A DNA stretch of 64,000 nucleotides from Janthinobacterium fluminis (GTDB lineage: Bacteria; Pseudomonadota; Gammaproteobacteria; Burkholderiales; Burkholderiaceae_D): NCBI RefSeq assembly GCF_028595325.1, contig NZ_JAQQXR010000010.1:1-64000 (forward strand), written 5' to 3'. The notes beneath the pieces are model-generated. The model had not been told where the DNA came from, did not search any database, and saw only the letters and a list, made by a program, of their open reading frames with translations. Of the stretch, positions 11,184-20,003 are shown piece after piece (the stretch's first letter is position 1; each line of letters begins with the position of its first letter). The position numbers and the translations under genes were made by a program.

Positions 11184-13306
11184 TAATGTCCCTTTGGCGG
11201 CGCCGGCGCGTCCTCGGCCGGCGCGTCTTTCGAGCCGATGAAGAAGGTGAGCGGCGCCTGCAGGAAGCGCCGCCCGAGTATCTTCAGCAGCGCCAGGCCA
11301 TGCTGGAAGCGCACCTGGCGCGAGCGCAGCGCCACCCACAGCGCCAGGCCGAAGCTGACCAGCAGGTTGACGGTGCCGATGGCGAGGAAACCGAGCACCG
11401 ACTGCGCCGCCAGCTGCCAACTGATATTGTGATCGAGTCCGACCAGGGCTGTCGCAAAGTTGGCCGACGAGAAGGTGACGTGGCGTATGTCCAGCGGCAA
11501 ACCCAGCAGGAAGCCCAGCGTGCCGATGCTGCCGAGCAGGATGCCGAAATAGAAGTTGCCCATCAGTCCGCCCAGATTGTTTTCCAGGTACAGGCCGAGG
11601 CGGCCCAGGCGCTGCTGGCCGATGACGCGGCCCAGGCCGCGCAACTGGGCGATGCGCTGGGCCCAGCGGGTGTACAGGGCCTGGTTGTCGTAGTAGCCGG
11701 AAATGAGGCCGGCGACGAACAGGCAGACGCCGGCGATCATCGCGTAGAACAGCGCGGGGCTGCCGACCGGGTCGATGTCGTGCAGCAGGTGCAGGGCTTT
11801 TTCCGGCGATACCAGGTGCTGCCCCGTCCAGGCTTTGTAGCCGAGCGCGATCAGGTAGGCGGTCGGGATCGCCGTCGCCAGGTTGCCCAGCACGGCCATG
11901 TTTTGCGTGCGGAAGACCTTGTTGATCAATTCGGCCATGCTGTCGAGGTCGATGTTCCTGCCATCCTTGCTGTGCAGGCCGGCGGCGATGCGCGAGGCCG
12001 TCATGGCCGGCTGCTTGGTGGCGACGGTGAAGTGCAGCAGGTGGATGAACATGAAGCCGATCGAATAGTTCATGCTGAACAGGAAGGCTTCGACCAGCGG
12101 CGCCGCGCGCAGGTAGGAAAACAGGATCTTGATCAGTGCCATGAAGCCGATGATCAGGCCGGCCCCGGCCGAGGACAGGAACATCGCGCCCAGTTGCCGG
12201 CGGTTTTCCGCGATGTAGTGCTCGCCCGTGCGGCTGGCGTTTTCCGTGACGTTGCGCGCCAGCAGGTTGATATTGTCGGCGAACAGGTCGCGCACCGCGT
12301 ACTTGTTGCTGTTCGCCTCGATCAACTCCAGCGCCAGCGCGACGGCAGCGGCGCGGTGCAGGCTGACGCTGGCGTCGGGCTCGGGGGCGGCGGCGTTGGC
12401 CAGCGTCTCCAGGTCGACCGTGGGGGCGCTCGGCAGCTCGCCGCTGACGTCGACGAGGAACAGCAGCTTGCGCATGCGGTCTATGCTCTGCGTCAGCGCC
12501 ACCAGCAGGTAGGTGAGGGCGATGCTGGTGCCCTGGTGCAGCGCTTTCTTGCGGATCTTGGCGATGACGGCGTCGCACTGGTCGAGCATCACCAGCAGGT
12601 GCTTGGCGTCCTCGATGGCGTCGGTGTCGCCGGCGAGCAACTGGGCGTAGTTGTCCAGGTGGGCGTTGACCTCGACGTTTTGCATCATGAACGGCGAGTC
12701 GAAGGTTTCGATTTCGCTGTGAAAATTCGTCAACTCCGGCTCCAGGCCGATGGCGCAGACGCGGTAGGACAGCGTGCGGATCGCTTCGAGCATGCCGGGC
12801 AGCATCAGGTTGCCGGCCTGGCCGGCGCCGCCGGCCTCATCCTGGGCGAAGAGCACGTCGAACAGTTGCAGCCAGTCGGCTGCGGGGACGGCGCTGATCC
12901 ACAGGTAATCCGTTTGCCGGTAGAGCACCTGGTCGAGCGCGTCGCTGAGGTATTCCTCGCCCAGCGCGGGCGGCAAGATGCGGTAGGCGATGCGGCGTTT
13001 CAGTTCGGTGAAAAAGCCGTCGTTCGACAACACCCCTATGTCGGTGTACAGGCTGGTGTGGCGGCGCTTGCCGAGGACGTTCAGGGCGCAGGCGCGCAGC
13101 GCCGCGGCGTGGTTCGGATTGCCCTTGAGCAGTTGGCTGAGCGTGCGGACGTTGGCGGTCGCCTGGGCGGCGTCGTCGCAGCGTTTGGGACGCAAGGTCT
13201 GGACCAGTTCGACCAGCAGGTCGATATTGTCGTGGCCGGAATGGATGCGTTCGAGGATAGCTAGCATGCGGTAGAAACGGCCGGGCCGCAATAGAGGAAA
13301 GGCCAT
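11183..13306 (-). CDS. PF10136 'site-specific recombinase' (Gcr) family membrane protein
   Basis: Protein of 707 residues resembling the large betaproteobacterial family historically called site-specific recombinase (Gcr, PF10136). The N-terminal half is soluble and helical. The C-terminal half, from about residue 375, contains several clear membrane helices (GAGLIIGFMALIKILFSYL, YFGILLGSIGTLGFLLGLP, VLGFLAIGTVNLLVSFGLA). No tyrosine- or serine-recombinase catalytic motifs were seen, so the family name is misleading here. Its translational coupling to a PLD-type lipoprotein argues for an envelope role. The start may instead be the Met at residue 14. Confidence 0.8.
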   Translation of the reverse strand: MAFPLLRPGRFYRMLAILERIHSGHDNIDLLVELVQTLRPKRCDDAAQATANVRTLSQLLKGNPNHAAALRACALNVLGKRRHTSLYTDIGVLSNDGFFTELKRRIAYRILPPALGEEYLSDALDQVLYRQTDYLWISAVPAADWLQLFDVLFAQDEAGGAGQAGNLMLPGMLEAIRTLSYRVCAIGLEPELTNFHSEIETFDSPFMMQNVEVNAHLDNYAQLLAGDTDAIEDAKHLLVMLDQCDAVIAKIRKKALHQGTSIALTYLLVALTQSIDRMRKLLFLVDVSGELPSAPTVDLETLANAAAPEPDASVSLHRAAAVALALELIEANSNKYAVRDLFADNINLLARNVTENASRTGEHYIAENRRQLGAMFLSSAGAGLIIGFMALIKILFSYLRAAPLVEAFLFSMNYSIGFMFIHLLHFTVATKQPAMTASRIAAGLHSKDGRNIDLDSMAELINKVFRTQNMAVLGNLATAIPTAYLIALGYKAWTGQHLVSPEKALHLLHDIDPVGSPALFYAMIAGVCLFVAGLISGYYDNQALYTRWAQRIAQLRGLGRVIGQQRLGRLGLYLENNLGGLMGNFYFGILLGSIGTLGFLLGLPLDIRHVTFSSANFATALVGLDHNISWQLAAQSVLGFLAIGTVNLLVSFGLALWVALRSRQVRFQHGLALLKILGRRFLQAPLTFFIGSKDAPAEDAPAPPKGH

Positions 13307-13525
13307 AGTGTAACGCCTGCGGCCGCTTTGCGGCGGTGCGCCGCCGCACAGACTGGGGCGGCGCCGCGTTTGAGGTGGCGCAAGGGATACGAGGGCGCGG
13401 GGCTTTTTTCGCTATTTGTGTTGTGTCGCGCACGGCGCGCTTGCTTTAAAGCGTGGATAAGGTATACCTAAGTTACGGCAGAAAAACGGCGCGTCCGCGG
13501 TGGCGCCTTCACCTAGAGATTCGCC

Positions 13526-14599
13526 ATGAAAACGTCATGTGGTGCCTTGCTTCTGCTTGTGCTGGCCGGCGGCGCCGCGCGCGGGCAGAGCGCGCTCGAC
13601 CTGTACGGCGTGCTCGACGCCGGGGTGGTGCGCCATGGCGGCTGCGCCAATTGCGCGACGGGCGCGCTATCGGCCGGCATCGCTTCGCCCTCCCTGCTGG
13701 GCATACGGGGCCGCGAGGCGCTCGGGGAGCGGGTGGCGGCCGTGTTCACGCTGGAAGCGGGCCTGCTGAACGACACCGGCGAGCCGGACCAGAACGGCCG
13801 CCTGTTCGGGCGCCTGGCCTACATCGGCCTGGATGGCCGGCTGGGCGCGCTGACGCTGGGCCGCCAGGACAATCCGCAATACCTGAGCCTGACCGATGTG
13901 GCCGACCCGTTCAAGGGCGGCATGGCCGGCAACGCCGGCAATCTGATGGGTTACACCGTCAAACGCTACGACAACACCATCAAGTACGCGACGCCGCCGT
14001 TGCGCGGCATCCACGCCAGCGCCATCTACAGCTTCGGCGAGTCGCCGTACAGCAGCGCGGCGAACCGGGCCTGGGGCGCCATGCTCGGCTATGCGAAGGG
14101 GCCGCTCAACGTCAGCGTGGCGCACCAGCGCAAGGACAACATCATCGCCGGCAACGGCGGCGCGGCGACGCTGGACACGTCGGCGCGCAACACGCTGGTG
14201 GCGGCCAACGTCAACCTCGGCCACGCCACCGTGTTCGCCGCCTACGGCGTCAACAAGGGGCAGGGCAGTTCGCCCTGGGACCCGGCCAACCCCTATGGCG
14301 CGCTGGCGCTGGCGCTGGGTTCGGGCGACAGCCGCGACGTGCTGCTGGGGGTGGCGCTGCCCTTCGGCCGCGCCACCTACCTGGCTTCCTACATCCGCAA
14401 GGACGACCGCGAGGCGGCTAACCGCGACGCGCGCCAGATCGCCGTCGGCCTCACCTACACGCTGTCGCGGCGCACCGACTTCTACGCGGCCTACGCGAAA
14501 ATCAGGAACAGCAACGGCGCCGGCTACACGGTCGGCAATGCCAGCGACGCCGGGCGCGGCAGCGCCGCGTTCAACATCGGCCTGCGCCATTCGTTCTGA
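13526..14599 (+). CDS. Gram-negative porin (Porin_4 / Bordetella-Neisseria type)
   Basis: Protein of 357 residues with a cleavable signal ending GGAARGQS, then SALDLYGVLDAGVV, the typical opening of betaproteobacterial general porins. GRLFGRLAYIGLDGRLGALT and LGRQDNPQYLS carry the conserved L3/eyelet region. The C-terminus AAFNIGLRHSF ends in Phe, as beta-barrel assembly requires. It forms a 16-stranded outer-membrane channel, and selectivity is unknown. The gene is divergent from the PF10136 gene across about 220 bases. A perfect palindrome 14 bases after the stop could act as its terminator. Confidence 0.92.
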   Translation: MKTSCGALLLLVLAGGAARGQSALDLYGVLDAGVVRHGGCANCATGALSAGIASPSLLGIRGREALGERVAAVFTLEAGLLNDTGEPDQNGRLFGRLAYIGLDGRLGALTLGRQDNPQYLSLTDVADPFKGGMAGNAGNLMGYTVKRYDNTIKYATPPLRGIHASAIYSFGESPYSSAANRAWGAMLGYAKGPLNVSVAHQRKDNIIAGNGGAATLDTSARNTLVAANVNLGHATVFAAYGVNKGQGSSPWDPANPYGALALALGSGDSRDVLLGVALPFGRATYLASYIRKDDREAANRDARQIAVGLTYTLSRRTDFYAAYAKIRNSNGAGYTVGNASDAGRGSAAFNIGLRHSF

Positions 14600-14612
14600 G
14601 GCCGGCGCCGCC

Positions 14613-14667
14613 GGGGACAGACCACGATTTTCAAGCAATTATTCCTTGAAAATCGTGGTCTGTCCCC
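14613..14667. repeat. REP-like perfect palindrome (23-bp arms)
   Basis: The left arm at 14613-14635 begins GGGGACAGACCACGATTTTC. It is exactly complementary to the right arm at 14645-14667, with a 9-base loop (CAATTATTC). A second, diverged copy with the same GGGGACAGACCAC ends occurs at 47388-47440. This looks like a dispersed extragenic palindrome, possibly mobilised by a REP-type transposase encoded elsewhere. It may also end porin transcription. Confidence 0.8.
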
Positions 14668-14737
14668 AGCTGTGGCAAAATTGTCGGCTCCTGCCGGCGC
14701 CGTTTGGCGCGGCGCCAACCCAACGACGAGAGTTCGC

Positions 14738-15571
14738 ATGTATCTGACTTATTTCAACCATGCCTGGACCGAAGGCAATACCCCGCTGTTCGGCGCCATG
14801 GACCACAGCGTCTGGCTCGGTTCTTCCGTGTTCGACGGCGCCCGCTCGCTGGGCGGGCGCATGCCCGACCTGCGCCTGCACCTGCAGCGCGTGATCCAGT
14901 CGGCCGAGCGTGTCGGCCTCACTTGCCCGTACACGGTCGACGAGATGGAAAAGCTGGTGCGCGAGGGCGTCGCCCAGTTCCCGCCGGACGCCGAGCTGTA
15001 TATCCGGCCGCTGGTGTTCGGCACCGACGGTTTGCTGATCCCCGTGGCGGAGAAAAGCGGCTTCGCGCTGACCTTGTTCGATGCGCCGATGCCGCCGTTT
15101 AACGGTTTTTCCGCCTGCCTGTCGACGCTGCAGCGGCCGGACGCGTCGATGGCGCCGACCGACGCCAAGGCGTCTTCGCTGTACGCCAACACCACCAAGG
15201 CGCTGCGCGAGGCGAAGGAGCGCGGCTTCGACAACGCCGTCGTCTGCGACAGCCAGGGCCGGGTGGCCGAGTTCGCCTCGGCGAACCTGTTCTTCGTCAC
15301 GCCGGCCGGCAAGGTCGTCACGCCCGTGCCGAACGGCACTTTCCTGTCGGGCATCACGCGGGCCCGCGTCATCGCCTTGCTGGCGCAAGAGGGCATCGTC
15401 GTCGAGGAGCGCGCCGTCCTGCCGGCCGAGCTCGATAGCGCCCTTGAGATATTTAACACCGGCAACTACGGCAAGGTCAGCCCCTGCGTGCGCTACGAGG
15501 CGCGCAGCCTGCCCGTCGGCCCGATCGCGACGCTGGCGCGCGACCGTTACATGGCCTTCGCCGCCGCCTAA
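14738..15571 (+). CDS. Class IV PLP aminotransferase (branched-chain aminotransferase type)
   Basis: Protein of 277 residues. The pattern fits branched-chain aminotransferase: AMDHSVWLGSSVFDGAR near the N-terminus, the PLP lysine in TDAKASSLYANTTKALREAK, and the conserved VAEFASANLFFV containing the Glu that contacts the cofactor, then TFLSGITRARVI. The reaction transfers the amino group between Leu/Ile/Val and 2-oxoglutarate. At 277 residues it is shorter than typical IlvE (about 305), so a D-amino-acid aminotransferase or related activity is possible. The ATG at 14738 matches the family N-terminus; an earlier in-frame ATG at 14672 lies close to the palindrome and is less likely. Confidence 0.85.
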   Translation: MYLTYFNHAWTEGNTPLFGAMDHSVWLGSSVFDGARSLGGRMPDLRLHLQRVIQSAERVGLTCPYTVDEMEKLVREGVAQFPPDAELYIRPLVFGTDGLLIPVAEKSGFALTLFDAPMPPFNGFSACLSTLQRPDASMAPTDAKASSLYANTTKALREAKERGFDNAVVCDSQGRVAEFASANLFFVTPAGKVVTPVPNGTFLSGITRARVIALLAQEGIVVEERAVLPAELDSALEIFNTGNYGKVSPCVRYEARSLPVGPIATLARDRYMAFAAA

Positions 15572-15825
15572 GCGGGGGACGTCGGCGGAGCCGTCGGGCC
15601 CGCCGCGCGGCGGCCTCGCGCCGTTTCCTTTGTGCGCGCGGCGCATATGGATATACGGTTTTCATTATTTTTTTGTTAAATTAACGAAAAACCGCTTTTT
15701 CGATTGCGGAATGGGGAACGATGTCGTAAATTGTGTCTTAGCAACATAAACATGGTTAAAAAAGCCATGCCGGTTTGCTCAATCGACTGAAATTCGACTC
15801 CCACGTTTATTGACAGGAAACTGAT

Positions 15826-18639
15826 TTGAAACCTATCACCGCAATCCTACTGAGCGCCGGCATCCTGTCGCCGTCCTTCGTTTTCGCCGCCGCACCGCAG
15901 GCGCCGGCCGCGACCCAGAAAGCGGGCGCCCCGGCGTCCGCCGTCAAGGTGACCTCGGTCGAAGGCATCACCGAATATCGCCTGAGCAACGGCATGCGAG
16001 TGCTGCTGTTTCCGGACGCCAGCAAACCGACGCTGACGACGAACATCATCTACCTGGTCGGCTCGCGCCACGAAAACTACGGCGAAACGGGCATGGCCCA
16101 CTTGCTCGAACATCTGCTGTTCAAGCCGAGCGCCAATTTCGGCGTCAAGAAGGGTACGAAGACCCCCGTCGAAATCCTGAATTCGACGGGCGCCCGCTTC
16201 AACGGCACCACCTGGTACGACCGCACCAACTACTACGCGACCTTCCCGGCCAACGACGACAACCTGCGCCAGTTGCTGGCGCTGGAAGCGGACCGCATGG
16301 TGAACGCGGCGATCGACCAGAACGACCTGTGGAACCCGCAAACCAAGAAGGGTGAAATGACGGTCGTGCGCAACGAGTTCGAAATGGGTGAGAGCGACCC
16401 GATCGGCGTCACCACCGAGCGCATGCAGGCGATCGCCTACGATTGGCACAACTACGGCAAGTCGACCATCGGCGCCCGCTCCGACATCGAGCAGGTGAAC
16501 ATTCCGCGGCTGCGCGCGTTCTATAAAAAATACTATCAACCCGATAACGCCGTGCTGATGGTGGCCGGCCGCTTCGACGAAGCCAAGGTGCTCAAGCAGG
16601 TCAACGAGCTGTTCGGCCGCATTCCCAAGCCGGCGCGCGTGATCGAGCCGACCTACACGACCGAGCCTACCCAGGACGGCGAGCGCGCCGTCACCGTGCG
16701 CCGCAGCGGCGGCACCCAGTTCGTCGGCGCCGGCTACCATGTGGCGCCGTCCGGCCACCCGGACGCCGTCGCGCTGTCGCTGCTGGGCCGCATCCTCGTC
16801 GACGCGCCGAGCGGCCGCCTGCACAAGGCGCTGGTGGAAACCAAGCTTGCCGCCGGCATCGACTACAACGCCGTGAGCAATCTGGAGCCGGGTTACAACA
16901 TCTTCGGCGCCGTGGTGCCGAAGGATGGCCAGCTCGACGTGGCCCAGGACACCATGCTGAAGGTGCTGGAAGGCTTGAAGGACGCGCCGGTGACGGAGGC
17001 GGAAGTGGCGCGCGCGCGCCAGCAGATCAACAAGGGCATCGAACTGGCGACGGCCGACACGGCGCGCCTGACCGTGGCGCTGACCGAGGCGCTGGCCGCC
17101 GGCGACTGGCGTCTGTTCTTCCTGCAACGCGACCAGTTGGCCAAGGTGGACGCCGCCACCGTGCAGGCCGCCGCGCTCAAGTACCTGAAAGCGTCGAACC
17201 GCACGCTGGGCCGCTTCATCCCGACCGACGCGCCGGACCGCGCCGAGGTGCCGAGCGTCGCCGATCTGGCCGTGCAGTTGAAGGACTACACCGGCCGCGC
17301 CGTCGTGGCGCAGGGCGAAGCCTTCGACCCCAGCCCGGCCAACATCGAGGCGCGCACCCAGCGCTTCGCGCTGCCGGGCGGCCTGAAGGGCGCCTTGCTG
17401 GCGAAAAAAACCAAGGGCGGCACCGTCAGCGCCACCGTGCAACTGCGCCTGGGCACGGAAGCCAGCCTGCAGGGCAAGGCCACGGCCGGTTCCTTCGCCG
17501 CCGGTTTGCTGAACCGCGGCACGGCCACGCTGTCGCGCCAGGAAATCAAGGACCGTTTCGACAAGCTTAATGCGCAAGTGAGCATCAACGGCAATGCCGA
17601 GGGCGTCACCGCATCGGTCACCAGCACGCGCGAGAACCTGCCGGCGGCGCTGGACCTGCTGGCCGATGTGCTGAAAAAGCCGGCCTTCGTCGAAACGGAA
17701 TTCCTCGAATTCCAGCGCGCGCGCGTGAGCAATGCCGAGCAGGATATGCCGGAACCGCAACCGCTGGCCTTGAACGCCTTCCGCCGCCTGCTGGACGGCA
17801 CGGCGGTCGGCAATGTGCGCCACGTCGGCACGCTGGCCGAGCAACTGGCCGACCTGAAGGCCGTCACCGTGGCCGACGTGAAGGCTTTCCACGCCGCGTT
17901 TTACGGCGCCGGCAACGCGACCTTCTCGGCCGTCGGCGATTTCGACCCGGCCGCGCTGAAGGCGCAAGTGGCGACGCTGTTCGACGGCTGGAAAGCGCCG
18001 CAGTCGTATGTGCGCATTCCGGACGCGCTGAAACCCGCCGCCGGCCAGAAACTGGCGCTGGAAACGCCGGACAAGGCCAATAGCGTGCTGGTCACGTTGT
18101 TGCCGCTGAACCTCAAGGACGACGCGACCGGCTATCCGGCGCTGTTGATGGCGAACCACATGCTGGGCGGCGGCGCGCTGCGCAGCCGTCTGGCCGACCG
18201 CATCCGCCAGAAAGAGGGCCTGTCCTACGGCGTCGGCTCGGAACTGACCGTGCCGGCGCGCGAGCCGGCAGCCCTGTGGATGGCGTATGCGATCAGCGCG
18301 CCGCAAAACACCGCCAAGGTCGAGGCGGCGCTGCGCGAGGAGCTCGACAAGGCCCTGGCCGAGGGTTTCACCGACGCGGAGCTGGCGGAGGCGAAAAAAG
18401 GCTGGTTGCAGTCGCGGGAAGTGTCGCGCACCCAGGACGCGGGCCTGGCGGCGCGCCTGTCCGGCTATCTGGCGCTGGAGCGCACGATGGCCTTCGACAA
18501 GGAGCTGGAAGCGAAAGTGGCCGGTTTGACCTTGGCGCAAGTCAATGAAGGACTGCGCCAGTACCTGAAGCCGGCCAATCTGTCGGTGGTCAAGGCGGGC
18601 GACTTCGCCAAGGCCGGCAAGGACGCCGTCGTCAAGTAA
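15826..18639 (+). CDS. M16 family zinc metallopeptidase (two-unit, secreted)
   Basis: Protein of 937 residues with a signal peptide ending SPSFVFA. The inverted zinc site HLLEHLLFK (HxxEH) lies near residue 90, and the downstream Glu region is NEFEMGESD. The second half repeats the M16 fold without an HxxEH and ends in the conserved RIRQKEGLSYGVGSE (R/Y pair that binds substrate). It is probably a periplasmic peptidase of the pitrilysin/insulinase type degrading short peptides. The start codon is TTG at 15826, with AGGAAACTGAT before it. A strong terminator follows. Confidence 0.92.
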   Translation: MKPITAILLSAGILSPSFVFAAAPQAPAATQKAGAPASAVKVTSVEGITEYRLSNGMRVLLFPDASKPTLTTNIIYLVGSRHENYGETGMAHLLEHLLFKPSANFGVKKGTKTPVEILNSTGARFNGTTWYDRTNYYATFPANDDNLRQLLALEADRMVNAAIDQNDLWNPQTKKGEMTVVRNEFEMGESDPIGVTTERMQAIAYDWHNYGKSTIGARSDIEQVNIPRLRAFYKKYYQPDNAVLMVAGRFDEAKVLKQVNELFGRIPKPARVIEPTYTTEPTQDGERAVTVRRSGGTQFVGAGYHVAPSGHPDAVALSLLGRILVDAPSGRLHKALVETKLAAGIDYNAVSNLEPGYNIFGAVVPKDGQLDVAQDTMLKVLEGLKDAPVTEAEVARARQQINKGIELATADTARLTVALTEALAAGDWRLFFLQRDQLAKVDAATVQAAALKYLKASNRTLGRFIPTDAPDRAEVPSVADLAVQLKDYTGRAVVAQGEAFDPSPANIEARTQRFALPGGLKGALLAKKTKGGTVSATVQLRLGTEASLQGKATAGSFAAGLLNRGTATLSRQEIKDRFDKLNAQVSINGNAEGVTASVTSTRENLPAALDLLADVLKKPAFVETEFLEFQRARVSNAEQDMPEPQPLALNAFRRLLDGTAVGNVRHVGTLAEQLADLKAVTVADVKAFHAAFYGAGNATFSAVGDFDPAALKAQVATLFDGWKAPQSYVRIPDALKPAAGQKLALETPDKANSVLVTLLPLNLKDDATGYPALLMANHMLGGGALRSRLADRIRQKEGLSYGVGSELTVPAREPAALWMAYAISAPQNTAKVEAALREELDKALAEGFTDAELAEAKKGWLQSREVSRTQDAGLAARLSGYLALERTMAFDKELEAKVAGLTLAQVNEGLRQYLKPANLSVVKAGDFAKAGKDAVVK

Positions 18640-18676
18640 GCGGCCTATTGGCCGCGGCAACAACGCCGCGGCTGTA

Positions 18677-18719
18677 AAAAAAGCCGCCCGCCGGATACCT
18701 TTCCGGCGGGCGGCTTTTT
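18677..18719. terminator. Bidirectional rho-independent terminator
   Basis: The stem AAAAAGCCGCCCGCCGGA pairs with its exact complement around the six-base loop TACCTT, giving A and T runs on both sides. It sits 38 bases after the M16 peptidase stop and, on the other strand, downstream of the OmpA-type gene and the MITE. Confidence 0.92.
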
Positions 18720-18732
18720 CGTGCCCGGACGC

Positions 18733-18900
18733 CTAGGGAGGCGCTGATTTATTCATGAGGGCGGACTTGACCGCGAAAAAAGGTGTCCTGCGGCGTTGCA
18801 AAATCTTGCAATAGCTCGCTATTGCTGCGATTTCGCGCCTTGCAGGCCACCTTTTTCGCTGGCCAATCCCAACCCTCAGAATAAATCAGCGCTTCCCTAG
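18733..18900. mobile_element. MITE-like element with CTAG target duplication
   Basis: Terminal inverted repeats GGAGGCGCTGATTTATTC (from 18737) and its near-complement GAATAAATCAGCGCTTCC (ending 18896) enclose about 160 bases with no gene. CTAG flanks both sides (18733-18736 and 18897-18900). The interior folds on itself: AAAAAAGGTG...TGCAGG faces its complement, and TTGCAATAGC faces GCTATTGC. A YTAR target and GGAAG-like ends resemble the IS5 group, so this is probably a non-autonomous derivative. The right CTAG contains the TAG stop of the adjacent OmpA-domain gene. Confidence 0.75.
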
Positions 18901-19577
18901 CGCTGCGCCATCTCGGCGACGTAGATCTCGACGCGGCGGTTGCGCGCGCGGCCGGCGTTGTCCTCGTTGGACGCCACCGGCTCCTGGGCGCCGCGGCCCT
19001 CGACGACGACGCGCGTCGGCGAGACGCCGCGCTGGGCCAGGTAGTCGCGCGTGTGCGCGGCGCGTTCCAGCGACAGCGGCTGGTTGATGGCGTTGTTGCC
19101 GGTGCTGTCGGTGTGGCCGACGATGCTGACGGTGGCCGCCGGGTTCTCTTGCAGCGTGCCGGCGAAGCGGTCCAGGATGGGGCGGAAGTTCGACTTGATG
19201 TCGGCCCGGTTGGTGTCGAAGGAAATGTCGCTGGGAATTTCCATTTTCAGGCGGTTGTCGGCCGTCTGGCTCACTTGCACGCCGGTGCCGCGGGTCGCCT
19301 GCTCCATCGCCTTGCGCTGCTCTTCCATGCGGTTCGACCAGATGTTGCCGACGAGGGCGCCGGCCGCCGCGCCCAGCACGGCGCCGCCGGCCGCGCGGTT
19401 GCCGCCGCCGCCGCCCGTGGTGGCGCCGATCAGCGCGCCCAGGCCGGCGCCGATGCCGGCGCCGGTGGCCGTGCCGCGCTGGGTCGCCGACATGTCGGCG
19501 CAGCCGCCCAAGGCCAGGGCCACGGCGAGCGCGCCGACGATGCTGTTGCGTACTGTGTTGATATTCGATCGCTTCAT
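18897..19577 (-). CDS. OmpA-family lipoprotein with glycine-zipper (YiaD-like)
   Basis: Protein of 226 residues. It has a lipoprotein signal (ALALGGCADMS), then a Gly/Ala-rich double zipper (GAGIGAGLGALIGATTGGGG) near 40-75. The C-terminal OmpA peptidoglycan-binding domain has DISFDTNRADIKSNF, VGHTDSTGNNAIN and NRRVEIYVAE. It probably tethers the outer membrane to peptidoglycan. The ATG at 19577 follows GGAGAAGACCC; the longer frame upstream lacks a signal sequence. The stop TAG lies within the CTAG flank of a MITE, so everything downstream of this gene has been replaced by the insertion. Confidence 0.92.
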   Translation of the reverse strand: MKRSNINTVRNSIVGALAVALALGGCADMSATQRGTATGAGIGAGLGALIGATTGGGGGNRAAGGAVLGAAAGALVGNIWSNRMEEQRKAMEQATRGTGVQVSQTADNRLKMEIPSDISFDTNRADIKSNFRPILDRFAGTLQENPAATVSIVGHTDSTGNNAINQPLSLERAAHTRDYLAQRGVSPTRVVVEGRGAQEPVASNEDNAGRARNRRVEIYVAEMAQR

Positions 19578-19685
19578 GGGTCTTCTCCTTGATGTTGTTA
19601 TTACACGGCGCCCCGGAAAACAAGAACGGCGGCGCACGCTTTCGCGCGCGCCGCCGCCGGGAGGGAGGCGTGCCGCCCGGCTCAA

Positions 19686-19832
19686 CTAAAGACCGCGTCC
19701 GCTAATCAGGCGCAGCAGAACCATGATAACCGCAACAACGAGCAGGATATGGATAAAACCGCCAATGGTGTAGGACGTAACCAGTCCCAGCAGCCAAAGG
19801 ATGAGAAGAACGACGGCGATTGTATAGAGCAT
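19686..19832 (-). CDS. lmo0937-family small membrane protein
   Basis: A 48-residue protein that is almost entirely membrane: MLYTIAVVLLILWLLGLVTS, then YTIGGFIHILLVVAVIMVLL and RLISGRGL. This is the highly conserved pattern of the lmo0937 (DUF5670) family of two-helix micro-proteins. They are common in stress-response neighbourhoods and have no known activity. AGGAACC precedes the ATG at 19832. It lies about 110 bases upstream of the OmpA-type gene on the same strand and may share its transcript. Confidence 0.85.
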   Translation of the reverse strand: MLYTIAVVLLILWLLGLVTSYTIGGFIHILLVVAVIMVLLRLISGRGL

Positions 19833-20003
19833 GATGGTTCCTCGGAATGGTTGTGTGGTGGGTGAGGGCGGCGCTAAGCCGGCCCGGCCCGCGGTTTGCC
19901 GCCGGCCGCCTATCGGGTGGGCCCGACATCCAGGTCTATTTTCTGCCTTGGCGGCGGGCGCCTCTGTTCGCTGGCGTACACAGCAGCGCAGTTTCGTCCT
20001 TCT

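Noticed and set aside
11184..12578. Apparent N-terminal extension of the phospholipase D frame to 928 codons
   Set aside because: The extension overlaps the PF10136 gene in another frame and is Arg/Pro-rich. The lipoprotein signal and ribosome site place the start at 11183.
11183..13306. Integrase or recombinase system suggested by the family name
   Set aside because: No tyrosine or serine recombinase motifs, no att-like repeats and many membrane helices; treated as an envelope protein.
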